A stretch of DNA of 64,000 nucleotides from Filimonas effusa (GTDB lineage: Bacteria > Bacteroidota > Bacteroidia > Chitinophagales > Chitinophagaceae), in NCBI RefSeq assembly GCF_004118675.1, contig NZ_SDHZ01000001.1, forward strand, positions 496,001-560,000. The letters run 5' to 3'. Position 1 is the first letter of the stretch. The number at the start of each line of letters is the position of its first letter. Under the pieces are notes generated by a model. The model saw nothing but the letters and a program-made list of their open reading frames with translations. It was not told where the DNA came from and did not search any database. A program made the position numbers and the translations under genes. Below are positions 35,036-42,669 of this stretch, piece by piece.

Positions 35036-36529
35036 ATGAGCGACAGAAGAAGTTTCCTCAAAAACCTCGGATTTGCAGGTTCTTTGATTGCAGTGCCTTC
35101 TACCTTACTGAAGGCTAACCCCTTTACCAAAAAGCAAAATATAGATCTCACCGGCTTAACCCTCAGGGGACGTGTGCAAAGCCAGGGCGCTGGTGTTGCA
35201 GGGGTTTGTGTTACAGACGGTATCAACATTACGCAAACAGACAAGAACGGCCAGTATGAGCTGAGCAGCAATGCTACTGCCGAATTTGTATATATATCGG
35301 TGCCGGCAGGTTATGCTTTCCCGGCAGAGAAGGGGATTGCTGCTTTTTATCAGCCTGTTCCCAAAGGCAAGAGTTCTTTCAAAGCCGACTTCAACCTCGA
35401 TAAACTGAAAACGGACGATCAGCATCACCACTTCGTTGTATGGGCCGATCCTCAGATGAAATCAAAGAAGGATTGTGAAATATTGCTGAAAGAATCTGTG
35501 CCCGATTTGCAGGCTACTATCCACGCTTTACCCGGCGATGCGCTGATACACGGTATTGGATGTGGCGACCTGGTATGGGATGAATTTGAACTATTCGAAG
35601 ACTACCGCAAGGCAGTAGAGCTTTCAGGTATTCCTTTTTATAATGTGATCGGCAACCACGATATGGACAATGAAGCCCGTACCGATGATGGTTCTGCCAA
35701 TACTTTCAAGAAGCAATTCGGTCCTACTTATTATTCTTTCAACAGGGGATCTATCCACTATGTGGTACTGGATGATGTATTCTTCCTGGGCGCTGCCAAA
35801 AAGTACATCGGCTATATTACCGAAAACCAGATGCAGTGGCTGGAGCAGGATCTTTCATATGTAAAACCTGGTAGCACCATCGTGCTGAGTCTGCATATTC
35901 CAACATTTACAGGTTCCGCGCGCAGGAATGGCAAAGATGAAGAACCCGGCGGAATGGTGGCTAACAGGCAACAGCTTTACAAAATGCTGGCGCCTTATAA
36001 AGTACATATCATGAGTGGTCATACGCACTTTAATGATAACTGGGAAGAAGGCGACATCATGGAACATAACCATGGCACTGTTTGCGGCGCCTGGTGGACA
36101 GGTCCTATCTGCGGCGATGGTACGCCAAGCGGCTACGGTGTGTACGAGGTAAATGGAACTGATATTAAATGGTACTATAAGTCAACCGGTTCACCCCGCG
36201 AAAAGCAGTTGCGTATTTATAAAAAAGGGTACCTGAAAACGGCTCCTGATGAAGTATCTGTGAACGTATGGAACTACGATAGCAAATGGAAGGTGGAGTG
36301 GTATGAAGACGGCGTATTGAAAGGTGCTATGGACAGACGTGTAGCGCTGGATCCCTGGGCAGTAGAACTGTATGAAGGACCATTGTTACCTAAGAAACAT
36401 AAGTTTGTAGAACCTACTTTAAATGACCATATGTTTTTTGCAAAACCGGCTGCCGGGGCTAAAGAGATCATGGTGAAGGCAACAGACAGGTTCGGAAATG
36501 TTTATACGGAAATAATGAAGTTAAGTTAG
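35036..36529 (+). CDS. Tat-exported calcineurin-like phosphoesterase with MetallophosN and MetallophosC domains
   Basis: A 497-residue enzyme, probably periplasmic or surface located. The N-terminus SDRRSFLKNLGF is a twin-arginine signal. A beta domain (about 40-110, GLTLRGRVQSQGAGVAGV) precedes the catalytic domain with metal motifs WADPQ, GCGDLVWD, GNHDMD, LSLHIP and GHTH; a C-terminal beta domain follows (about 370-497). The first metal motif has Gln where many relatives have His. It likely hydrolyses a phospho-mono- or diester from the ligand imported by the SusCD pair. The gene follows DUF5689 by 77 bp, with a hairpin in between. Confidence 0.92.
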   Translation: MSDRRSFLKNLGFAGSLIAVPSTLLKANPFTKKQNIDLTGLTLRGRVQSQGAGVAGVCVTDGINITQTDKNGQYELSSNATAEFVYISVPAGYAFPAEKGIAAFYQPVPKGKSSFKADFNLDKLKTDDQHHHFVVWADPQMKSKKDCEILLKESVPDLQATIHALPGDALIHGIGCGDLVWDEFELFEDYRKAVELSGIPFYNVIGNHDMDNEARTDDGSANTFKKQFGPTYYSFNRGSIHYVVLDDVFFLGAAKKYIGYITENQMQWLEQDLSYVKPGSTIVLSLHIPTFTGSARRNGKDEEPGGMVANRQQLYKMLAPYKVHIMSGHTHFNDNWEEGDIMEHNHGTVCGAWWTGPICGDGTPSGYGVYEVNGTDIKWYYKSTGSPREKQLRIYKKGYLKTAPDEVSVNVWNYDSKWKVEWYEDGVLKGAMDRRVALDPWAVELYEGPLLPKKHKFVEPTLNDHMFFAKPAAGAKEIMVKATDRFGNVYTEIMKLS

Positions 36530-36556
36530 CAGGTTTTAGTATCCCCAATAGCCGGG

Positions 36557-36588
36557 AGGTCGTATCTTATGAGATGCGACCTTTTTTT
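36557..36588 (+). terminator. Terminator of the SusCD-phosphoesterase operon
   Basis: An 11-bp stem with one wobble pair (36557-36567 with 36572-36582), a tight loop and a run of T, directly after the phosphoesterase gene. Confidence 0.9.
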
Positions 36589-36743
36589 ATTTAAAGTGCC
36601 GTAATCCGATTGAAGAATATAATGGCAAGCTATAAAACTATAATCGCCACTACAACGATGGGATGCGGATATGGGAAAATATTGAGACCGCCATTAAGCG
36701 ACTTGATTAAGCCGGGGCGGGGATATGTGATTGCTGTATTCGT

Positions 36744-37889
36744 CTATTTGAAATGTATTGTGTCGCCCTCAATTACTGCATAGATATTATCAGACAATTC
36801 GAGGTTTTCGAGGAAGGCTGACAAGGGCAGCTTTTTAGATAACATGCCGTTGAATACTTTGTTGGCCAATTCCGGGGTATGAAATATCACTTTCATTTTG
36901 AACCATCTTGACACGATATTGGTGAGGCTTTTTAGCGGAACGTCTTCGAAATAATAAATGCCCTGCATCCAGGACAGGGTAGTGGTAACGTCAAAGGTGG
37001 TAGTGGTAAAACGTTCACCGGTATAAGTGGTTTGCTGGCCAGGTTTCAGTATCAAGGTGCCGCCGGGAGCCGTAGCGGATACGCTACCTTCCACCAGTGC
37101 CGTTTTGATACCTGTAGTGTCGTAAGTATTAACGTTAAACTGGGTTCCGAGTACCCTTATATCTGTACGGGCTGTGTGTACAATAAAAGGTTGCTGTTTG
37201 TCGGGCGCCACTTTGAAAAAGGCTTCCCCGTCGACGTAAAGATCTCTTTGTTTTAGTCCTGCGAAGCTTTGCGGGAAGCGGAGGCGGGTATGTGCGTTGA
37301 GCCATACTTCGGAGCCATCGGGCAGGGTTACTTTATAGTTCATGGCGGCGGGAATGAACAATGTGTTCCATTGTCCCTGTTCCGTGCTGGCATCGGAGAG
37401 CGTTATGCTGCTGTCGGTTACCGTGATGCGGGTATTGCCGGCATTCATTTGTTTGCCTGCGGCGGCGGTAAGGTTTACCAGGCTGCCATCTTCGTAGCGC
37501 ATGATGATACTGTCGCTGTTGAAGGACCAGGATCTGTTGTCAGCAAAAAAGCTGGCTGCGGTGGATTCCTGGCTGGAAGAGCGGATGGTGCGTACGGCTA
37601 CGATAGCGGCCACACAAGCGGCAGCGGCGGTTGCGATGGCGGTGATACGGCGGATGCGGGTACGCGGACGGATAGCGGGTTGCAATTGTTCCCAGGCATT
37701 ATTTGCGTCATTTTTAAAATGACCTGTTTGGGTTGCCTGCTGCATTTTGTCGCGCAGTTGATGCCATTCCTGCCGCACATGGTTGTCTGATGCTATTAAC
37801 CGGCTGATGACCTGATCTTCTTCCTCCGAAATAGTGCCTGCCAGTTTTTCTACCAATAGTCTTCGAACCTCCACTTGATCCTCTTCCAT
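36744..37889 (-). CDS. FecR-type anti-sigma factor
   Basis: Single-pass inner-membrane regulator of 381 residues that holds an ECF sigma factor and receives a signal from the STN domain of a SusC-type transporter. A cytoplasmic anti-sigma domain (1-80) is followed by one transmembrane helix (about 89-106, Ala/Val/Ile-rich), then the periplasmic FecR domain (about 165-260, VTLPDGSEVWLNAHTRLRFP, YVDGEAFFKV, VLGTQFNV) and a C-terminal DUF4974/STN-like domain (about 305-381). ATG 37889 is preferred over a longer frame. It is divergent from its sigma factor gene, whereas fecI and fecR usually follow one another on one strand. Confidence 0.95.
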   Translation of the reverse strand: MEEDQVEVRRLLVEKLAGTISEEEDQVISRLIASDNHVRQEWHQLRDKMQQATQTGHFKNDANNAWEQLQPAIRPRTRIRRITAIATAAAACVAAIVAVRTIRSSSQESTAASFFADNRSWSFNSDSIIMRYEDGSLVNLTAAAGKQMNAGNTRITVTDSSITLSDASTEQGQWNTLFIPAAMNYKVTLPDGSEVWLNAHTRLRFPQSFAGLKQRDLYVDGEAFFKVAPDKQQPFIVHTARTDIRVLGTQFNVNTYDTTGIKTALVEGSVSATAPGGTLILKPGQQTTYTGERFTTTTFDVTTTLSWMQGIYYFEDVPLKSLTNIVSRWFKMKVIFHTPELANKVFNGMLSKKLPLSAFLENLELSDNIYAVIEGDTIHFK

Positions 37890-38074
37890 GAACCTTTTTT
37901 TATAAGAGACAATGATACACATAAAATCAGGTGAATAGCATTTGTTAATAATGCAATTTTTCCCTGTAAAGGCTTGTTACAGCTGTTTTTGAGGGCTGGT
38001 AATAATTACATAACATTCAGAGATCGTATAAATCCCAAAATTTGCATCCGTAACTAAGCAATAACAGATACCCG

Positions 38075-38608
38075 ATGCATGTAATAAGCGAAACTGAATT
38101 GCTGGAGAGATTTAAAAAAGGTGATGTACAGGCATTTGAAGCGGTCTTTAAATCGTGTTACCCTTTACTCAAGACGGAAGCATATTTATTGCTGGACGAT
38201 GATGAGGAGGCGGAAGACCAGGTGCAGCAATTGTTCATCGATATCTGGAATAAATCGCTTTACAAAAATATAGATGTCTCTATCCGGGCTTATCTCTATC
38301 GTTCGATACGGCATAAATGCCTGAATTTTCTTGAAAAGAAACGGCGGCATGAGCGCATGGTGTTGGAATATGCACAAACAACGGAAGAGGTGGAGCCGGA
38401 AAAAAGACAGGATGAATTACCCGCCCATATGCACCAGGCTTTGCTGGAATTACCTCCCCAGCGGCTGGCTGCTTTCAACCTGGTTTATTTAGAAGAAAAA
38501 AGTTACAAGGCCGCTGCCATCGAGATGGGGATTTCAGTGAATTCGCTGAAAACACACCTCAAAATGGGGCTAAAGTTCCTGCGAAGCTCCCTGCAGCGTA
38601 CCTGTTGA
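38075..38608 (+). CDS. ECF RNA polymerase sigma factor, FecI-like
   Basis: A 177-residue sigma-70 family factor of the Bacteroidota FecI/sigma-W-like group. Region 2 covers about residues 12-85 (FEAVFKSCYPLLKTEAYLLL, AEDQVQQLFIDIW, RAYLYRSIRHKCLNF) and region 4 about 120-172 (LLELPPQRLAAFNLVYLEEKS split, AAAIEMGISVNSLKTHL). It likely directs transcription of the SusCD operon when released by the divergent FecR. The start-to-start gap of 185 bp holds both promoters; no clear -33/-7 pair was identified. Confidence 0.93.
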   Translation: MHVISETELLERFKKGDVQAFEAVFKSCYPLLKTEAYLLLDDDEEAEDQVQQLFIDIWNKSLYKNIDVSIRAYLYRSIRHKCLNFLEKKRRHERMVLEYAQTTEEVEPEKRQDELPAHMHQALLELPPQRLAAFNLVYLEEKSYKAAAIEMGISVNSLKTHLKMGLKFLRSSLQRTC

Positions 38609-38687
38609 TACCTCTATGATCTTCTCCAGACATTAGTTTTAGCTGTCATCTTTATTCCTTTGTTTCAGGGGGCGTTAATTTAATGTA

Positions 38688-38725
38688 AAGCCTTTATTAA
38701 TTATTTTTAATTGGAATAAAGGCTT
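38688..38725 (+). terminator. Hairpin between fecI and the CHAD gene
   Basis: An 11-bp stem (38688-38698 with 38715-38725) 79 nt after fecI and 19 nt before the CHAD ATG. It lacks a T run, so it may be a weak terminator or a leader structure. Confidence 0.45.
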
Positions 38726-38744
38726 CTTAAATTAGAGCATATTT

Positions 38745-39533
38745 ATGCCATCGCCGCTTCAGAAATATTTTGCCCAAAGGGTTAAGAATTTATTTAACCA
38801 CTTGCATGACTTTGATGTTAGCGCGGAAGAAGGGGCGTTACATGATCTGCGGGTAGAGCTGAAAAAGCTGAGGGCGGTGATCAAATTTCTACAGCAGGTA
38901 TACTCCAAACAAAAACTGAAAAAGCCTGCGCACCTGTTACGTACTATCTTTCAGCAGGCCGGTGAAATAAGGGAATACCAGTTGTTGCAGCAATGGCTGC
39001 GGAAATATCATCTGAAGGTATTGGAGGAAAGATATTTCCCTGCTGAAAGGCTGCATGAAATGAACGCCGATTTTCGTAAGCAGGCCCCGGCGTTTAAAAA
39101 TGATCTTAAGGAGATCATCGAGCTTAGCGGCCGTTTTGTAGCACATACCAACGGCATTTTGGCTGAACAGTATTTTGCCGACTTACATGCCCAGCTACAG
39201 GAGAAGACTTCTGCCGACCTGCCTTCCAGGGAGTGGCATGATCTGCGTAAACTTATCAAACAATGGATGTACGCGCTTAATTGGGTGGTGCCGGAGGAAG
39301 TGGGTGCGAAAGAATCGGTATTGGCCTATTTCAATAAACTCCAGGAACAGATCGGGCAATGGCATGACCTGGAAATGGTGAAAGAAGCTTTCTCTCAAAA
39401 ACAGATCTATTTGTCGCAGGATATGGAGGTGCAGAAAGACTTTGCATTGGCCTGGGAAAAACTCACACACTCATTAAAGTACCGGGAAAGGCAGGTAGTT
39501 GAAATGCTGGCTGCACAGCAGGTGGTATCATAA
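38745..39533 (+). CDS. CHAD domain-containing protein
   Basis: An all-helical 262-residue protein of the CHAD family. It shows the conserved basic helix LHDLRVELKKLRAVIKFLQQ near residue 28-47 and a second similar unit in the C-terminal half (WHDLRKLIKQWMYALNW), the internal repeat expected of CHAD. The domain's conserved His/Lys/Arg surface binds inorganic polyphosphate, and some members locate to polyphosphate granules. No CYTH domain is fused. It follows fecI in the same direction. A polyphosphate role here is inference from the family. Confidence 0.92.
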   Translation: MPSPLQKYFAQRVKNLFNHLHDFDVSAEEGALHDLRVELKKLRAVIKFLQQVYSKQKLKKPAHLLRTIFQQAGEIREYQLLQQWLRKYHLKVLEERYFPAERLHEMNADFRKQAPAFKNDLKEIIELSGRFVAHTNGILAEQYFADLHAQLQEKTSADLPSREWHDLRKLIKQWMYALNWVVPEEVGAKESVLAYFNKLQEQIGQWHDLEMVKEAFSQKQIYLSQDMEVQKDFALAWEKLTHSLKYRERQVVEMLAAQQVVS

Positions 39534-39557
39534 TACGCCTGCCAGGCGGACGTAATA

Positions 39558-39607
39558 AAACAATAGCCATCCCTTGTTGTGACAAATGTGGGATGGCTAT
39601 TGTTTTT
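39558..39607. terminator. Bidirectional terminator between CHAD and ctlX
   Basis: A 16-bp stem (39558-39573 with 39590-39605) with A-rich left and T-rich right flanks, placed between two converging genes. Confidence 0.9.
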
Positions 39608-39629
39608 AGCGGTATTGGCTTGCCTGTAA

Positions 39630-40523
39630 TCAATATACTTCTGCCAGCATACAGCGGGCGCTGCCGCCGCCGTTGGTTTCAATTACATCGAGCGGGGTGT
39701 GCAATACCCGGTTATAATCTTCCAGTTGTTTCTTTTGAAGGGGGCTTAGGCTTTGCCATGCCTGGGTAGACATGATCAGCAGTTTTTCGTTGTCTTCGTT
39801 TTTGATCTGCAGCATATTGCCGGCAAAGTGCTGCATTTGATCCATGCTGATGGTTACAATGTCTTTCCCGGAGCGGCGTATGGTTTCCAGCACCCTTTCC
39901 CTTTCTTCGGGGTTGGTGATGGTGTCGGCGCAAATGACCACATATTTATCTGCCACGCACATCATTACATTGGTATGATAGATCTCGTGACCGGTAAGGT
40001 CGGTAGCGTGGAATACCACGGGCTGATAGCCGAGCGTCTCGCAGAATTGCTGTAACAGCGCTTCGTTGGTGCGCGGCGACAGGCAGGCATATGCTTTTTT
40101 GTTTTCGCGGTCGAGCACCATGCTGCCGGTTCCTTCCAGGAAAAGATGTTCCTGCTCGTATTTTGAGAGGTCAACAGTTTTGCTGGTATGGTACCATTGC
40201 TGTATTGCTTCCATTACTGTTGCCTTGCGTTCGAGGCGCCTGTTCAGGGCATACATGGGATACAGGCAAATGGTTCCGTTATGGAAAGAGATCCAGTTGT
40301 TGGGGAAGATGGAATCGGGTGTGTGCGGTAAAGGGGTATCGTTCACTACCGATACGCGAACGCCGTTGTGGCGGAGCAGTGTCACAAAAGCATCGAATTC
40401 CGCCAGTGCCAGTTCCTGGGTGCCGGACTCTTCTCCTTTTTTCTGGAAGGCATTGTTCACGGCCGTCTGGGCATTATAAGTGAACTGCACAGGCCTGATC
40501 ATCAGGATATGTGAAGTGGGCAT
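39630..40523 (-). CDS. ctlX: CtlX-type amidinotransferase-fold hydrolase (citrulline utilisation)
   Basis: A 297-residue member of the guanidino-group-modifying family (pentein fold). Motifs are RPVQFTYN at the start, DSIFPNNW, the Glu of FLEGTGSMV, the His of GHEIYHTNVMM, and a nucleophilic Cys near the end in GGGSARCMLAEV. In Bacteroidota CtlX is tied to citrulline use; related penteins act on dimethylarginine or arginine. ATG 40523 is preferred; the longer frame starts at TTG. It is 127 bp downstream of the arginine deiminase gene on the same strand, and they likely act on the same route. Confidence 0.9.
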   Translation of the reverse strand: MPTSHILMIRPVQFTYNAQTAVNNAFQKKGEESGTQELALAEFDAFVTLLRHNGVRVSVVNDTPLPHTPDSIFPNNWISFHNGTICLYPMYALNRRLERKATVMEAIQQWYHTSKTVDLSKYEQEHLFLEGTGSMVLDRENKKAYACLSPRTNEALLQQFCETLGYQPVVFHATDLTGHEIYHTNVMMCVADKYVVICADTITNPEERERVLETIRRSGKDIVTISMDQMQHFAGNMLQIKNEDNEKLLIMSTQAWQSLSPLQKKQLEDYNRVLHTPLDVIETNGGGSARCMLAEVY

Positions 40524-40650
40524 ATCGTTGTTGTTATGTATGATCAAAGATTGTTGAGCGGTGCCGGTTTCGTTCCGATACCGGTTATGAACGAAACCGT
40601 TTCCATTTTGTTTGGCTGGGATAAAACTCTTTTATTTATCCCTTCTGGTT

Positions 40651-42168
40651 TTAGCTTAATTTATCGCGGAGCAGTGGCATGCTCATACAATGGGAGCCGC
40701 CCCTGGCCCTGGAGAGTTCTGCTGATGGCAATAGGATCAGCGTGTTTTCCAGGCTATGGGGTGAAATGCCTTTTTCGAAGCGGTCGAATGCCTCGCGGGT
40801 AGTGATGACATCGAAGCCGGCCTTGCGGAAGGCTTCAGATGTTTTATCGTTACGGTCGTAGCCTATCACGACCCCTTCTTTGAGCGCTACCACGTTACAG
40901 GAGTCGGTCCATTGTTCCCTGTCGTCGTGCGGAAAATCGTTGCCGCCGCTGTAGATGATCCGTACGTCCTGCGGCGCCACACCAAAATCTTCCACGCTTA
41001 TCTGTATCAGCAGTGATTCTATACCCGTTGGGTTTGTGGGAACGCTATAGTCTTTGTTGCGCTGGTAGGGGTCTGAAGCTTTTTTATAGAACTGAAGGAT
41101 CTCCGGTTCGGGCTCTTTATGCAAGTCTGTTTTATGCGCGAGCACGTTGAGGTACGACTGTTTGATGTTGTTTTCCGCCTCCATGATCCTTTCCGAATAG
41201 CGGCCATACATTACCCATACGTTTCTTCGCACCTGGGTAAAAATTGTATCGATATGCATTTGCGCACGCTTCTTCGGGATCTTCACTACGGAGATCTTTT
41301 CTATGCCCAGTTCTTCGCGGCTGAAGAGGGTGTGGATGATCTCATTCACGGCATTGGAGGAAGTACGTTCGCTGCAGCCTACAATGATATGGCGCTGGTG
41401 CACCATCATGATGTCACCGCCTTCGATGGTGATGATACGCTGGCGGCGTTCCTGTTCTTCATAGAGGAAGAAGTCACTTTCTTCAATGATCTCTATGATC
41501 TTTCCGGGTTGTTCGTGGAAGAAGTAATATAAGGCGAGGAACTTGGTGATCAATGATTCGCGTTTGCGTGCGGAGGTGGCCATGCGGCTCAAGAGAAGAT
41601 GATCTTTGATCATGATGCCTATATCCCGGGTGAAGATGAAGTTGGGGATAGGAGGGAAGATGTATTGATCTTCTTCATTTCCGCTTTCTGTTGCCGGCAG
41701 GATGCCCGTGATCAGGATCTTTGCCAGTAAGCCAGCGTCCTGTATGGCTTCCAGTTTCTGTTGAATGGCAAAGCTTGACTCTTCGTAGGAACAAACTGCT
41801 GCTATCAGCCTAAGCTTTACGCGCTCATCTCCGACAATTTCTTCGAGCAGGTTCTGTGCTTCGAGCACTTTATCGGAGTTGAAGTATTCCTTTTTGCCGG
41901 GGATGAAGCAGTTGGCCTGCTTTTCATCGTCGGAGGAAAATGAATTTATGTATGTAATTTTCTCAGGATCAAGGAAATACAAGAGTAGCTTCACATAATG
42001 ATTGTACTCTTTCTGCATACTTTTCAGGTGAACGATGTCGTCGTAAAGGTTATCCTGGAAAGTGCTGGGTATGATTTTCCCGATGCCGCCATCGGGGCTA
42101 TGGATCAATAATTTACGAAGCGTACCTAATTCTGAATCTATAAAATAGGACGACTGATCTGCAGACAT
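40651..42168 (-). CDS. Arginine deiminase family protein (long form)
   Basis: Pentein-fold enzyme expected to convert L-arginine to citrulline and ammonia. All catalytic residues are visible: FTRDI (Asp), IEGGD (Glu), MHIDT (His-x-Asp) and the nucleophile Cys in GGSHCMSMPL at the extreme C-terminus. At 505 residues it is about 90 longer than classical ArcA; the extra length lies in helical segments around residues 90-170 and 315-370. No carbamate kinase or ornithine transcarbamylase gene is near, so this is not a classical energy-yielding ADI operon. The neighbour ctlX suggests further handling of citrulline. Confidence 0.9.
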   Translation of the reverse strand: MSADQSSYFIDSELGTLRKLLIHSPDGGIGKIIPSTFQDNLYDDIVHLKSMQKEYNHYVKLLLYFLDPEKITYINSFSSDDEKQANCFIPGKKEYFNSDKVLEAQNLLEEIVGDERVKLRLIAAVCSYEESSFAIQQKLEAIQDAGLLAKILITGILPATESGNEEDQYIFPPIPNFIFTRDIGIMIKDHLLLSRMATSARKRESLITKFLALYYFFHEQPGKIIEIIEESDFFLYEEQERRQRIITIEGGDIMMVHQRHIIVGCSERTSSNAVNEIIHTLFSREELGIEKISVVKIPKKRAQMHIDTIFTQVRRNVWVMYGRYSERIMEAENNIKQSYLNVLAHKTDLHKEPEPEILQFYKKASDPYQRNKDYSVPTNPTGIESLLIQISVEDFGVAPQDVRIIYSGGNDFPHDDREQWTDSCNVVALKEGVVIGYDRNDKTSEAFRKAGFDVITTREAFDRFEKGISPHSLENTLILLPSAELSRARGGSHCMSMPLLRDKLS

Positions 42169-42376
42169 ACGAATAGTTTGAAGTCAAGAAATAATTGGCT
42201 GAACTAACGACAAAACGCAGTGCTGTTGCGCTGATAAGAACCAGCGTATCAGTAATCCGGCAAACCTAAATCTGCTGATGAGATCAGATTCAGGAAGTAC
42301 GCAAGGAGGAGAAAAGGACGGATATGTTTAGTATTAAACATACCGCAAGATAGTAGTTTTAGCTGCGGGCAGCAAA

Positions 42377-42562
42377 CTAGCTATTTGATTTTTTGTGTTT
42401 TACGGTGTTTTCGGTAGCCGGCGGATGTGGAAACCCGGGGAAGTCCTCGTCTATTTTTTCATCCTTGTTATTGGCTACATCTTCCTTTGACATAGGGTAT
42501 TTCTTATTATCGTTCTCCTTGTTTTGAGCTGGCTTGCGTGGGTATTGTTTTTTAGTACTCAT
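42377..42562 (-). CDS. Small hydrophilic protein, function unknown
   Basis: A 61-residue, Lys/Asn/Asp-rich protein without hydrophobic segments, probably disordered. The segment DEDFPGFPHPPA is distinctive and similar proline-bearing tails occur in small uncharacterised proteins of this family of bacteria, from general recollection. It has its own ATG and sits between the CLC and deiminase genes with more than 100 bp on either side. No function can be assigned. Confidence 0.6.
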   Translation of the reverse strand: MSTKKQYPRKPAQNKENDNKKYPMSKEDVANNKDEKIDEDFPGFPHPPATENTVKHKKSNS

Positions 42563-42669
42563 AGGTTTCTTTTAAGGTGGTACACGAAATTTCATGCCGA
42601 TCGGTCAATTGTGGGCATACCAGTGCTGTTGGCCAGGCATAACATTGTTTGAATTGTACGACTGTTTCG

